From: JAEUNJ01 sp052035955
Lineage (GTDB): Bacteria; Pseudomonadota; Gammaproteobacteria; Burkholderiales; Rhodocyclaceae
Assembly: GCA_052035955.1 (NCBI GenBank)
Contig: JBPOHD010000066.1
Location: 1-10,731 of the forward strand
Length of the DNA stretch: 10,731 bases
Reading direction: 5' to 3'
Shown: positions 1-6,128 of the stretch, in pieces
Layout: every line of letters begins with the position of its first letter
How positions within the stretch are numbered: position 1 is the first letter of the stretch
Program-made: the position numbers and the translations under genes
The notes under the pieces: model-generated
What the model was told of the DNA's origin: nothing
The model's input: the letters and a program-made list of their open reading frames with translations, nothing else
The model's database searches: none

Positions 1-288
1 GATGAACTGCTTGAGCATCTGCTCGGTGACGGTGAAGTCGGCGATCACGCCGTCCTTCATGGGCCGGATGGCCGTGATGTTGCCGGGGGTCTTGCCCAGC
101 ATCTGCTTGGCCGAGGCGCCGACGGCCTGGATGGTCTTCTTGGCGTTCGGACCGCCTTCGGTACGGATCGCCACCACCGAGGGCTCGTCGAGCACGATGC
201 CCTTGCCGCGCACGTAGATCAGCGTGTTGGCAGTGCCCAGGTCGATGGCCAGGTCGGTGGAAAAATAGGAATTGAGAATGCCGAACAT
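1..288 (-). CDS. mreB: Rod shape-determining protein MreB, N-terminal part (runs off the window)
   Basis: This is the first 96 residues of MreB, the bacterial actin homologue that forms membrane-bound filaments and guides lateral cell-wall synthesis. The protein starts MFGILNSYFS, a short hydrophobic segment fitting the N-terminal membrane-contacting helix of Gram-negative MreB. Next comes the actin-fold phosphate-1 loop DLGTANT at residues 16-22, then LIYVRGKGIVLDEPSVVA, typical of the family. The reading frame is open to the window edge, so the remaining roughly 250 residues lie to the left. The start at 288 is chosen because the family begins just before the DLGTANT loop. Only a weak Shine-Dalgarno-like GGAAT precedes it. 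It diverges from gatC, an arrangement I associate with betaproteobacteria. The identity is secure. Confidence 0.96.
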   Translation of the reverse strand, partial: MFGILNSYFSTDLAIDLGTANTLIYVRGKGIVLDEPSVVAIRTEGGPNAKKTIQAVGASAKQMLGKTPGNITAIRPMKDGVIADFTVTEQMLKQFI

Positions 289-364
289 CGAGGATTCCGA
301 GAGATAAGCGGGAGGGGGCCGGGCGGACCGGTGGGGACGGGTCGGCGGCGGCGCGAAATGGCTT

Positions 365-393
365 ATCATACCCTATTGCGCCGCGCCAATTAA
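365..393 (-). promoter_or_regulatory. Candidate sigma70 promoter for mreB
   Basis: On the minus strand a TATGAT hexamer (365-370, five of six matches to TATAAT) lies 17 bp downstream of TTAATT (388-393, a poor -35 match). This would start transcription near 358 and leave a leader of about 70 nt before mreB. The surrounding AT-rich island (361-394) stands out in an otherwise very GC-rich gap. On the plus strand the same bases read TATCAT (364-369), so a -10 for gatC could overlap it, but no -35 match lies at the right distance. This is a prediction from sequence only. Confidence 0.4.
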
Positions 394-402
394 GGGCGCG
401 GC
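380..402. other. Inverted repeat in the mreB-gatC divergent region
   Basis: An 8-bp perfect stem, GCCGCGCC (380-387) with GGCGCGGC (395-402), encloses the 7-base AT-rich loop AATTAAG. It overlaps the proposed -35 of mreB and lies about 70 bp before gatC. It could be an operator, or a hairpin near the 5' end of the gat transcript. There is no T-tract, so it does not look like an intrinsic terminator. The role is unknown. Confidence 0.4.
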
Positions 403-418
403 CCGGCCGGCCGGGCCG
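399..418. other. 20-bp perfect GC palindrome upstream of gatC
   Basis: Bases 399-418 are a perfect 20-bp palindrome centred between 408 and 409, made only of G and C. It abuts and slightly overlaps the right arm of the 380-402 inverted repeat. Palindromes built of GGCC/CCGG blocks arise easily in DNA this rich in GC, so it may have no function. Its place in the only control region between mreB and gatC is the reason to list it. Confidence 0.3.
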
Positions 419-472
419 GAAAGGCCGGTCCGCCAACCCGAACGCTCCTCCCCGACCGCCACCCTCCTACCC

Positions 473-760
473 ATGTCACTGACCACCGACGACGTGCGCC
501 GCATCGCCCATCTGGCGCGCCTGGAAGTCTCGGCCGCCGAGACGGAACACACCCGGGACCAGCTCAACGGAATCCTGACCTTCATCGAGCAGCTCCAGGC
601 CGTGGACACGACGGGGGTCACCCCCATGGCCCATGCCGTGGACGTGGTCCAGCGCCTGCGCCCGGACGCCGTCACGGAAGCCGACCGGCGGGCCGCCTTC
701 CAGGCCGTGGCGCCGGAAACGGAAGCCGGGCTGTACCTCGTCCCGCAAGTGATCGAATAG
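473..760 (+). CDS. gatC: Aspartyl/glutamyl-tRNA amidotransferase subunit C
   Basis: GatC is the small subunit of the GatCAB amidotransferase. It wraps around the GatA-GatB interface and stabilises the complex that amidates Glu-tRNA(Gln) and/or Asp-tRNA(Asn). The 95 residues match the usual family length. The N-terminus MSLTTDDVRRIAHLARLEVS is the typical GatC start. Further family features are the QLNGILTFIEQLQAVDT helix, the GVTPMAHAV segment and the conserved tail around FQAVAPETEAGLYLVPQV. The start is set by family alignment, because the bases before it (CACCCTCCTACCC) are pyrimidine-rich and hold no Shine-Dalgarno motif. It is the first gene of the rightward gat operon, 11 bp before gatA. 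Confidence 0.96.
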   Translation: MSLTTDDVRRIAHLARLEVSAAETEHTRDQLNGILTFIEQLQAVDTTGVTPMAHAVDVVQRLRPDAVTEADRRAAFQAVAPETEAGLYLVPQVIE

Positions 761-771
761 GCTTCTCCGCC

Positions 772-2244
772 ATGGCCCAAGAAGAACTCCTCAACGCCGG
801 GCTGCGGGGTCTATCCGCCGCCCTGGCCGAAAAGCGCGTCTCCAGCGTCGAACTGACCACGCTTTACCTGGACCGCATCGCCCGGCTCAACCCGACGCTG
901 AATGCCTTCGTCAGCACCGACCCGGAAAAGTCCCTGGCCATGGCCCGGGAGGCCGACGCCCGGCGGGCGGCCGGCGAGCGCGGACCCCTGCTGGGTGTTC
1001 CCATGGCCCACAAGGACATCTTCTGCACCGAGGGCTGGCGCACCACCTGCGGCTCGAAGATGCTGTCCGGCTTCGTCTCGCCCTACGACGCCCATGTGGT
1101 CACGCGCCTGAAGGAAGCGGGCATGCCCGTCCTGGGCAAGCTCAACATGGACGAGTTCGCCATGGGTTCCTCCAACGAGACCTCCCACTTCGGTCCGGTC
1201 CGGAATCCATGGGATCCGGGCCGGGTGCCTGGCGGTTCCTCCGGCGGCTCGGCGGCCTCGGTGGCCGCCCGGCTGACCCCCGCCGCCACCGGCACCGACA
1301 CGGGCGGATCGATCCGCCAGCCGGCGGCCCTGTGCGGCCTCTCCGGCCTCAAGCCCACCTACGGCGTCTGTTCCCGCTACGGCATGATCGCCTTCGCCTC
1401 CAGCCTCGACCAGGCCGGCCCCATGGCGCCCTCGGCGGAAGACTGCGCCTGGATGCTCACCGCCATGGCCGGCTTCGACCCGCGGGATTCGACGAGCCTG
1501 GAACGCCCCTCGGAGGACTACGCCCGGGACCTGGACAGGCCGCTGGCCGGCCTGCGCATCGGCCTGCCGCGGGAGTTCTTCGCCGCCGGAATGGATGCCG
1601 ACGTGCGCGCCGCCGTGGAAGCGGCCCTGGACGAATTCCGCCGCCAGGGCGCCACCACCGTCGAGGTGAAGCTGCCCAACTCCGGCCTCTCGGTGCCGGC
1701 CTACTACGTGATCGCGCCGGCCGAGGCCAGTTCCAACCTCTCCCGCTTCGACGGGGTGCGCTACGGCCACCGGGCCGCCGAATACGGGGACCTGATGGAC
1801 ATGTATTGCAAGTCCCGGGCCGAGGGCTTCGGGGCGGAGGTGAAGCGGCGCATCCTGATCGGCACCTACGTGCTCTCCCACGGCTACTACGACGCCTACT
1901 ACCTGCAGGCGCAGAAGATCCGCCGCCTGATCGCCGCCGACTTCACCGAGGCCTTCAAGGCCTGCGACGTGATCATGGGCCCCACTTCGCCGTCGGTCGC
2001 CTTCCCCTTCGGCGCCAAGAGCGCCGATCCCGTCCAGATGTACCTGTCCGACATCTACACCATCGCCGTCAACCTGGCGGGCCTGCCGGGCATGTCCATC
2101 CCTTGCGGTTTCGGCAGCGGCGGCATGCCCGTCGGCATGCAGGTCGTCGGAGACTATTTTTCCGAGGCGAAGATGCTCAACGTCGCCCACCGCTACCAGC
2201 AGGCCACCGACTGGCACCGCCGCGTGCCGGCCCTGGCGGCCTGA
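772..2244 (+). CDS. gatA: Aspartyl/glutamyl-tRNA amidotransferase subunit A (amidase)
   Basis: GatA is the glutaminase subunit. It releases ammonia from glutamine and sends it through a tunnel to GatB. At 490 residues it is full length. The amidase-signature catalytic triad can be read directly: Lys81 in AHKDIFCTEG, the cis-Ser156 in the GGSSGGSAAS block (residues 154-163), and the nucleophile Ser180 in DTGGSIRQP. The spacing matches that of characterised GatA enzymes, with the three residues shifted by two from the Staphylococcus aureus positions as I remember them. The C-terminal part keeps the GLPGMSIPCGF and GMPVGMQVVG elements of the family. No clear Shine-Dalgarno motif precedes the ATG, so translation may depend on coupling to gatC. 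After the stop there is a 159-bp gap before the next gene. Confidence 0.97.
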   Translation: MAQEELLNAGLRGLSAALAEKRVSSVELTTLYLDRIARLNPTLNAFVSTDPEKSLAMAREADARRAAGERGPLLGVPMAHKDIFCTEGWRTTCGSKMLSGFVSPYDAHVVTRLKEAGMPVLGKLNMDEFAMGSSNETSHFGPVRNPWDPGRVPGGSSGGSAASVAARLTPAATGTDTGGSIRQPAALCGLSGLKPTYGVCSRYGMIAFASSLDQAGPMAPSAEDCAWMLTAMAGFDPRDSTSLERPSEDYARDLDRPLAGLRIGLPREFFAAGMDADVRAAVEAALDEFRRQGATTVEVKLPNSGLSVPAYYVIAPAEASSNLSRFDGVRYGHRAAEYGDLMDMYCKSRAEGFGAEVKRRILIGTYVLSHGYYDAYYLQAQKIRRLIAADFTEAFKACDVIMGPTSPSVAFPFGAKSADPVQMYLSDIYTIAVNLAGLPGMSIPCGFGSGGMPVGMQVVGDYFSEAKMLNVAHRYQQATDWHRRVPALAA

Positions 2245-2403
2245 TGTCATGAACCGGAAGGCCAACCACCAGGACAGCAGGTTCACCAGGGGGCACCCAG
2301 GCAGGCTTTTGCCGATCGGGTTTCCTGGCGGGGCTCGGTGCTTTTCCATCCATGGGGGTGGATGCCTTTCGATTTCACGCAGACCTCGCAAAGGAGAAAG
2401 CCA
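2245..2403 (+). other. 159-bp gap inside the gat operon with a small ORF and hairpin
   Basis: This gap separates gatA from the hydratase gene. An ATG at 2249, five bases after the gatA stop, opens a 52-codon frame (2249-2407) whose TGA overlaps the hydratase ATG as ATGA. The encoded peptide (MNRKANHQDSRF...) is not recognisable. About a third of its codons end in A or T, unlike the neighbours, so I do not call it a gene. A 6-bp hairpin, CATCCA (2347-2352) and TGGATG (2359-2364), sits before the strong ribosome-binding site at 2391-2397. No convincing promoter or terminator is seen. Confidence 0.3.
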
Positions 2404-2823
2404 ATGATCGGCCACACCATCGAAGACCTGCAGCCCGGCATGAGCGCCAGCTTTTCCAAGACCATCACCGAAGCCGACATCCTCCTCTTCTCCGGCGTCT
2501 CCGGCGACATCAACCCGGCCCACCTGGACGAGGAATACGCCAAGAACACGATGTTCAAGGGCCGCATCGCCCACGGCATGCTCTCCGCCGGCCTCATCTC
2601 GGCGGTGCTCGCCAACCGGCTGCCCGGTCCCGGCACCATCTACCTGGGCCAGACCCTCAAGTTCAAGGCGCCGGTGCGCCCGGGCGACACCGTCACCGCC
2701 ACCGTCACCGTCAGGGAAGTGAACGTCGAGAAGCGGCGGGTCGTCCTAGACACGGTCTGCAGCGTCGGCGGCAAGCCCGTGATCGAGGGCGAGGCCACGG
2801 TGATGCCGCCGGCCAAGGCCTGA
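2404..2823 (+). CDS. MaoC-family (R)-specific enoyl-CoA hydratase-like protein
   Basis: This is a 139-residue single hot-dog-fold protein of the MaoC dehydratase family, close to PhaJ-type (R)-specific enoyl-CoA hydratases. These hydrate trans-2-enoyl-CoA to (R)-3-hydroxyacyl-CoA and feed polyhydroxyalkanoate synthesis. The hydratase signature is clear: SGVSGDINPAHLDEEYA at residues 30-46 with the predicted catalytic Asp35 and His40, then the conserved RIAHGMLSAGLIS helix. The GPGTIYLGQTLKFKAPVRPGD strand region follows. The start is fixed by AAGGAGA at 2391-2397, seven bases upstream; an in-frame ATG at 2338 lacks both this site and family homology. Substrate chain length cannot be read from sequence. 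It lies between gatA and the lipoprotein gene, with no known link to tRNA amidation. Confidence 0.9.
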   Translation: MIGHTIEDLQPGMSASFSKTITEADILLFSGVSGDINPAHLDEEYAKNTMFKGRIAHGMLSAGLISAVLANRLPGPGTIYLGQTLKFKAPVRPGDTVTATVTVREVNVEKRRVVLDTVCSVGGKPVIEGEATVMPPAKA

Positions 2824-2825
2824 GC

Positions 2826-3368
2826 ATGGCCCGACTGTCCCGGCCGTCCGCCTGGCTCGCCGCAGCCGTCCTGGCCGGCTGCGCCACGCCGGAGCCGCCG
2901 GTGGCGGAGCGCATGCCGGAGCCGGGGATACCCGAGTCGAAGCCGGCCCCGCAGGCGACGGCCAGGCGCCCACCCGCGGGACGCCCGTCGAGGCTGCTCG
3001 AGGGCCGGGTCGTCCAGCCCCAGCCGAGCCGGCCCCTGAACGTGGCGACGCGCTGCGAGTTCAGGGACGAGACCGGCTACGGCGGCCGCCTGGACCTGCA
3101 TGTCGCCGAGTCGGAGGTGCGCCGCTTCGAGGCGCGCGTCGACATTCCGCGGCGGGGAGTATGCCGATTCGATCTCAGGGAATTCCGCCAGGCCGGCACC
3201 GCGCCGGTGGCACTGAAGAAGGAACGCAGCAACTGCGCGGTGCGGCTCTGGGAACAGGACGGCCGGGTGACGGTCTCCTTCCTCGATTGCCGCAGCCAGT
3301 GCAGCAACGGCTCCGCGGACTACCTGTGGCCCATCCTGGTCGATGCCGGGTCGGGCCGCTGCTCCTGA
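2826..3368 (+). CDS. Small lipoprotein with six conserved-looking cysteines, function unknown
   Basis: This 180-residue protein has a lipoprotein signal peptide: a short basic n-region, the hydrophobic stretch AWLAAAVL, and the lipobox LAGC with lipidation predicted at Cys19. Ala at the next position favours outer-membrane sorting. A Pro/Ala/Arg-rich linker (residues 21-70) leads to a compact C-terminal domain (about 74-180). That domain has six further cysteines (77, 113, 137, 155, 159, 179), an even number that could form three disulfides in the periplasm. I do not recognise the domain. Its ATG is two bases after the hydratase stop, so the two genes are very likely translationally coupled. 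GatB starts 36 bp downstream. Codon use matches the rest of the operon, which supports a real gene. Confidence 0.85.
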   Translation: MARLSRPSAWLAAAVLAGCATPEPPVAERMPEPGIPESKPAPQATARRPPAGRPSRLLEGRVVQPQPSRPLNVATRCEFRDETGYGGRLDLHVAESEVRRFEARVDIPRRGVCRFDLREFRQAGTAPVALKKERSNCAVRLWEQDGRVTVSFLDCRSQCSNGSADYLWPILVDAGSGRCS

Positions 3369-3404
3369 GCGGCGCCGTCATGCCAACGAGATGTCGAGGT
3401 TGAT

Positions 3405-4847
3405 ATGAGTCAGTGGGAAGTCGTCATCGGCCTGGAGACCCATGCCCAACTCCAGACCCGTTCCAAGATCTTTTCCGGGGCCGCCACGGCCTTCGGCGCC
3501 GAACCCAACGCCCAGGCCTGCGCGGTGGACATCGCCCTGCCCGGCGTGCTGCCGGTGCTGAACCGGGAGGCCGTCGTCTGCGCCATCCGGTTCGGCCTGG
3601 CCGTCGGCGCCGACATCGCCCCCCGTTCCATCTTCGCGCGCAAGAACTACTTCTATCCGGACCGGCCCAAGGGCTACCAGATCAGCCAGTTCGAGATTCC
3701 CGTGGTCTCGGGGGGCGGTCTCTCCATCGCGCCCGAGGGCAAGGAACCGAAATTCGTGCGCCTCACCCGCGCCCACCTGGAGGAGGATGCCGGCAAGTCG
3801 CTGCACGAGGACTTCCACGGCCGCACCGGCATCGACCTGAACCGGGCCGGGACGCCGCTGCTGGAGATCGTCAGCGAGCCCGACATGCGCTCCTCGGCCG
3901 AGGCCGTGGCCTACGCCCGCGCCCTGCACGCCCTGGTGCGCTGGATCGGCATCTGCGACGGCAACATGCAGGAGGGCTCCTTCCGCTGCGACGCCAACGT
4001 TTCCGTGCGCCGCCCCGGCGCGCCCCTGGGCACGAGGCGGGAGATCAAGAACCTCAATTCCTTCCGCTTCCTGCAGCAGGCCATCGACTACGAGATCGGC
4101 TGGCAGATCAACGAGCTCGAGGAAGGCCGACCCATCCACCAGGCCACCGTCCTGTTCGACCCGGAGACGGGCGAGACGCGCGCCATGCGCTCCAAGGAGG
4201 ACGCCCAGGACTACCGCTACTTTCCGGATCCGGACCTGCTTCCCCTGGAGATCACGCCGCCCTGGATCGCCGAGGTGAAGTCCGGCCTGCCGGAACTGCC
4301 CGGCGCCATGCGGCAGCGCTTCGAGGGGGATTACGGCCTCTCGGCCTACGACGCCGCCACCCTGACCTCCACCCGGGAGACGGCCGCCTGGTTCGAGGCC
4401 TGCGTCGGCGCCGCCGGCCAGGCCCTGGCCAAGCCTTGCGCCAACTGGGTGATGGGCGAACTGGCCGCCCGCCTCAACAAGGAAAACCTCGACATCGCCG
4501 CCTCGCCGGTATCGCCGGCGCAACTGGCCGGGCTGGTGGCCCGCATTGGCGACAACACCGTCTCCCACAAGATCGGCAAGGACGTCTTCGACGCCCTGTG
4601 GGCCGGCGAGGGCGCCGACGCCGATGCCATCATCGCCGCCCGCGGCCTGAAACAGGTGACCGACGCCTCGGCCATCGAGCCGATCATCGACGAGGTGCTG
4701 GCTGCCAATGCCAGGTCGGTGGAGGAATTCCGGGCCGGCAAGGAAAAGGCCTTCAACGCCCTGGTCGGCCAGGTCATGAAGGCCACCAGGGGCAAGGCGA
4801 GCCCGGCCCAGGTCAATGATCTGCTGAGGAAGAAGCTGGGCGGCTGA
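3405..4847 (+). CDS. gatB: Aspartyl/glutamyl-tRNA amidotransferase subunit B
   Basis: GatB binds the mischarged tRNA, activates its side-chain carboxylate with ATP and transfers ammonia from GatA. At 480 residues it is full length. The N-terminal kinase-like domain shows VIGLETHAQLQTRSKIFSG (residues 7-25), YPDRPKGYQISQ (84-95), HLEEDAGKS (124-132), IDLNRAGTPLLEIVSEPD (143-160) and GSFRCDANVSVR (191-202). RSKEDAQDYRYFPDPDL (262-278) precedes the helical linker. The C-terminal YqeY-like tail domain, which contacts the tRNA, runs from about 330 to the end. GAGG six bases before the ATG supports this start. It ends the rightward operon but is separated from gatA by two unrelated genes, rather than following gatA directly as in many betaproteobacteria. 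Confidence 0.97.
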   Translation: MSQWEVVIGLETHAQLQTRSKIFSGAATAFGAEPNAQACAVDIALPGVLPVLNREAVVCAIRFGLAVGADIAPRSIFARKNYFYPDRPKGYQISQFEIPVVSGGGLSIAPEGKEPKFVRLTRAHLEEDAGKSLHEDFHGRTGIDLNRAGTPLLEIVSEPDMRSSAEAVAYARALHALVRWIGICDGNMQEGSFRCDANVSVRRPGAPLGTRREIKNLNSFRFLQQAIDYEIGWQINELEEGRPIHQATVLFDPETGETRAMRSKEDAQDYRYFPDPDLLPLEITPPWIAEVKSGLPELPGAMRQRFEGDYGLSAYDAATLTSTRETAAWFEACVGAAGQALAKPCANWVMGELAARLNKENLDIAASPVSPAQLAGLVARIGDNTVSHKIGKDVFDALWAGEGADADAIIAARGLKQVTDASAIEPIIDEVLAANARSVEEFRAGKEKAFNALVGQVMKATRGKASPAQVNDLLRKKLGG

Positions 4848-4852
4848 AGCGC

Positions 4853-4868
4853 CGGCCCCCATGGGCCG
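4853..4868 (+). terminator. Weak hairpin just after gatB, possible terminator
   Basis: CGGCCC (4853-4858) pairs with GGGCCG (4863-4868) around the 4-base loop CCAT, six bases after the gatB stop. There is no T-tract, so it is not a canonical intrinsic terminator. The REP-like hairpins that follow may do part of the job of protecting the 3' end or stopping transcription. Confidence 0.3.
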
Positions 4869-4903
4869 AACTGCGCCTGCGGGGCCGTGCGATCAGGGGT
4901 TGG

Positions 4904-4967
4904 CAGGAGCGGCCACGCCGCGATGGGCTCCGAACCGCCGCATATCGCGGCGCAGGCGGCGCTCTAC
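4904..4967. repeat. REP-like inverted pair 1 (REPIN-like)
   Basis: A forward unit begins CAGGAGCGGC at 4904 and continues ACGCCGCGATG (to 4925). An inverted unit ends the pair: on the minus strand, from 4967, it reads GTAGAGCGCCGCCTG and then CGCCGCGATATGCGG, to 4938. Each unit has a GC-rich hairpin-forming core followed by GCGAT, and the two point at each other. This matches the general design of REP sequences arranged as REPINs, which are moved by RAYT transposases acting in trans. No RAYT gene is in the window. The site lies between convergent genes, as is typical for such elements. Confidence 0.7.
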
Positions 4968-4990
4968 GACACCGGACGGATGGCTCCTCG

Positions 4991-5058
4991 CAGGAGCGGC
5001 GGTGACGCCGCGATGCTTTTCGGGACGGCCGCTATCCCGCCACGGGCGGCGCTCCTGC
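4991..5058. repeat. REP-like inverted pair 2 (REPIN-like)
   Basis: The forward unit at 4991 reads CAGGAGCGGCGGTGACGCCG and continues CGATGC. The inverted unit on the minus strand starts at 5058 with GCAGGAGCGCCGCCCGTGGC and continues GGGATAGC to 5031. It is the same element as pair 1, with nearly the same overall size (68 versus 64 bp) and a 23-bp spacer between the pairs. The two copies have diverged in the stems while keeping AGGAGC/AGAGC at the outer edges and GAT at the inner edges. The remaining bases to 5142 show no gene and no further copy. Confidence 0.7.
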
Positions 5059-5142
5059 AGGGGCGTGCCGGATTGCTTGTCGTGGCAGCGGCATCTGCGC
5101 CGCGCCGTCGGTCCCCGGATCAGCCGGCCGGCCGCAGACCGT

Positions 5143-5712
5143 TCAGAACAGCTCGATGTCCCCGCCCGCCGTGGCCTGTTCCCGCTCGGCCATGAATCGT
5201 TCCAGGGCCTCCTGCACGGGGGTGCCGTGGACCACGGCCTCGAACATGGCCACTTCCTCGGCCATGGTGTACTTGCCGCGGATGCGCTGCTGCAGCTCGA
5301 CCCATTCCTCGGGGTTGTAGAGCCGGCCCTTGTCCGACACCAGGTTGGAGAGGTCGGCCAGGCTGTGGCAGACGTGGGAGAGGCGCTGGGCCAGCTTGTC
5401 GTAGAACTGGAAGGCGACCACGGCCTGGTGCACCTTCTCCGACACCTGGACCATGCCGGCCTCGATGTCGTGCCGGGCGGCGCCGGCGGTTCCCTCCGAC
5501 GGCAGGACGGCGGCGGCAGCGGAAACCTGGCCGAGGGTGCCGGCGAGCTGGGTGAACGCGGTGGTCAGCACTTCGACCGAGCTGCCGGACTCGCGCATGG
5601 CCGCTTCCACCTGCCCGGCCGCCAGTTCCAGCATCAGCACGGTCTCGCGTACCTGGCTCCAGTCCAGGTCCGGACTCTGGGCGCGGCTGCCGCGCGGGTT
5701 GTCGTTGTTCAT
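5143..5712 (-). CDS. Helical protein with CheZ-like DxxxQ motif; possible response-regulator phosphatase
   Basis: The 189-residue protein (190 from the ATG at 5715) is predicted mostly helical, with no signal peptide or membrane segment. Its middle reads FQFYDKLAQRLSHV. This lines up with the CheZ active-site helix (FQDLTGQVIKRM in E. coli), placing Asp106 and Gln110 (190-residue numbering) at the catalytic Asp and Gln positions that dephosphorylate CheY-P. After a loop it has LYNPEEWVELQQRIRGKYTM, another helix, and a linker to the C-terminal peptide GDIELF. That ending recalls the short acidic-hydrophobic tail by which CheZ holds CheY. GGAGG sits four bases before the second ATG, so 5712 is preferred as the start. 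No other chemotaxis genes are visible. The helical fold is well supported; the phosphatase role is an inference from one motif. Confidence 0.8.
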   Translation of the reverse strand: MNNDNPRGSRAQSPDLDWSQVRETVLMLELAAGQVEAAMRESGSSVEVLTTAFTQLAGTLGQVSAAAAVLPSEGTAGAARHDIEAGMVQVSEKVHQAVVAFQFYDKLAQRLSHVCHSLADLSNLVSDKGRLYNPEEWVELQQRIRGKYTMAEEVAMFEAVVHGTPVQEALERFMAEREQATAGGDIELF

Positions 5713-5737
5713 CATCCCTCCCGATATCTTTTTGATT

Positions 5738-6100
5738 CTACCGGTTCCGGTCCACCATGACGTAGCGCTTGCGCGTCGGTTCCAGGACCTCGAACAGCCC
5801 GCGGAAACCGGCCGGAATCACGCAGGCGTCGCCGGGCCCGAACTCTCGCGCGGCACCGTCCTCCGCGCTGATCCGGATCCTGCCCTCGAGGACCTCGAAG
5901 AACTCGTGGCGGCCGCCGTGGAAATCGATGCGCCAGGCCCCCGGCCCGCAGCGCCATTCGCCGATCGACAGCTCGCCGTCGTTCGCCGCATACCTTTCGA
6001 AAGTCGTCCGCAGCGGCGGCACGCCTATGCAGCGTTGGGCTGCCGGCCGGTCATCCTCGCCCGCCGGCAACGGCTCGGCGAAATCCACCAGGGGGATCAT
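5738..6100 (-). CDS. Small cupin-domain protein (DUF861 / cupin_3 type)
   Basis: This 120-residue single-domain beta-barrel protein belongs to the cupin_3 group, which is related to (S)-ureidoglycine aminohydrolase but mostly uncharacterised. Cupin motif 1 is at about residues 61-73 (HGGRHEFFEVLEG). Motif 2 is FGPGDACVIPAGFRGLFEVL at 87-106, followed by the family hallmark EPTRKRYV. The histidine usual in cupin motif 2 is absent (Phe-Glu instead), as is common in this group, so metal binding is doubtful. The start at 6100 is favoured by GGAGG four bases before the ATG; 25 further in-frame codons upstream have no such site. It follows the exporter gene after 85 bp and precedes the CheZ-like gene by 25 bp, so they could share a transcript. 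Confidence 0.88.
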   Translation of the reverse strand: MIPLVDFAEPLPAGEDDRPAAQRCIGVPPLRTTFERYAANDGELSIGEWRCGPGAWRIDFHGGRHEFFEVLEGRIRISAEDGAAREFGPGDACVIPAGFRGLFEVLEPTRKRYVMVDRNR

Positions 6101-6112
6101 GTGACCTCCCTC

Positions 6113-6128
6113 CCCGCGGCGCCGCGGG
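6113..6128. other. 16-bp GC palindrome before the cupin gene
   Basis: Bases 6113-6128 form a perfect 16-bp palindrome (CCCGCGGC and its mirror) within the 85-bp gap between the exporter stop and the cupin ribosome-binding site. It ends 12 bp upstream of the cupin ATG. It might form a hairpin that affects translation of the cupin or acts as a processing site, but such sequences are also expected by chance in DNA this rich in GC. Confidence 0.25.

Noticed and set aside
2287..2364. Minus-strand hydrophobic stretch (LVNLLSWWLAF-like) just right of gatA as a membrane peptide gene
   Set aside because: The frame continues antisense into gatA, there is no ribosome-binding site, and the stretch is short. 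Chance is the simpler reading.
2338..2403. Upstream in-frame ATG extending the hydratase by 22 residues
   Set aside because: The strong ribosome-binding site at 2391-2397 is placed for the ATG at 2404, and the family starts there. The extra residues look like translated leader.
811..2574. 587-codon open frame on the minus strand across gatA and into the hydratase gene
   Set aside because: It is antisense to gatA, whose catalytic residues are all present. Long antisense frames are expected in DNA this rich in GC, and the translation is low-complexity Gly/Val/His/Ala-rich.
3378..4862. 494-codon open frame on the minus strand opposite gatB
   Set aside because: It is a mirror of an intact gatB, with a composition typical of antisense GC-rich frames and no recognisable domain.
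4904..5058. CRISPR-like array
   Set aside because: The repeats alternate in orientation, differ in sequence and are unevenly spaced. They are palindromic REP-type elements, not direct repeats with unique spacers.
4861..5760. 299-codon plus-strand frame across the gatB downstream gap
   Set aside because: It runs through the REP-like repeats and then antisense to the CheZ-like gene. The N-terminal part is Arg-rich junk from the repeats.
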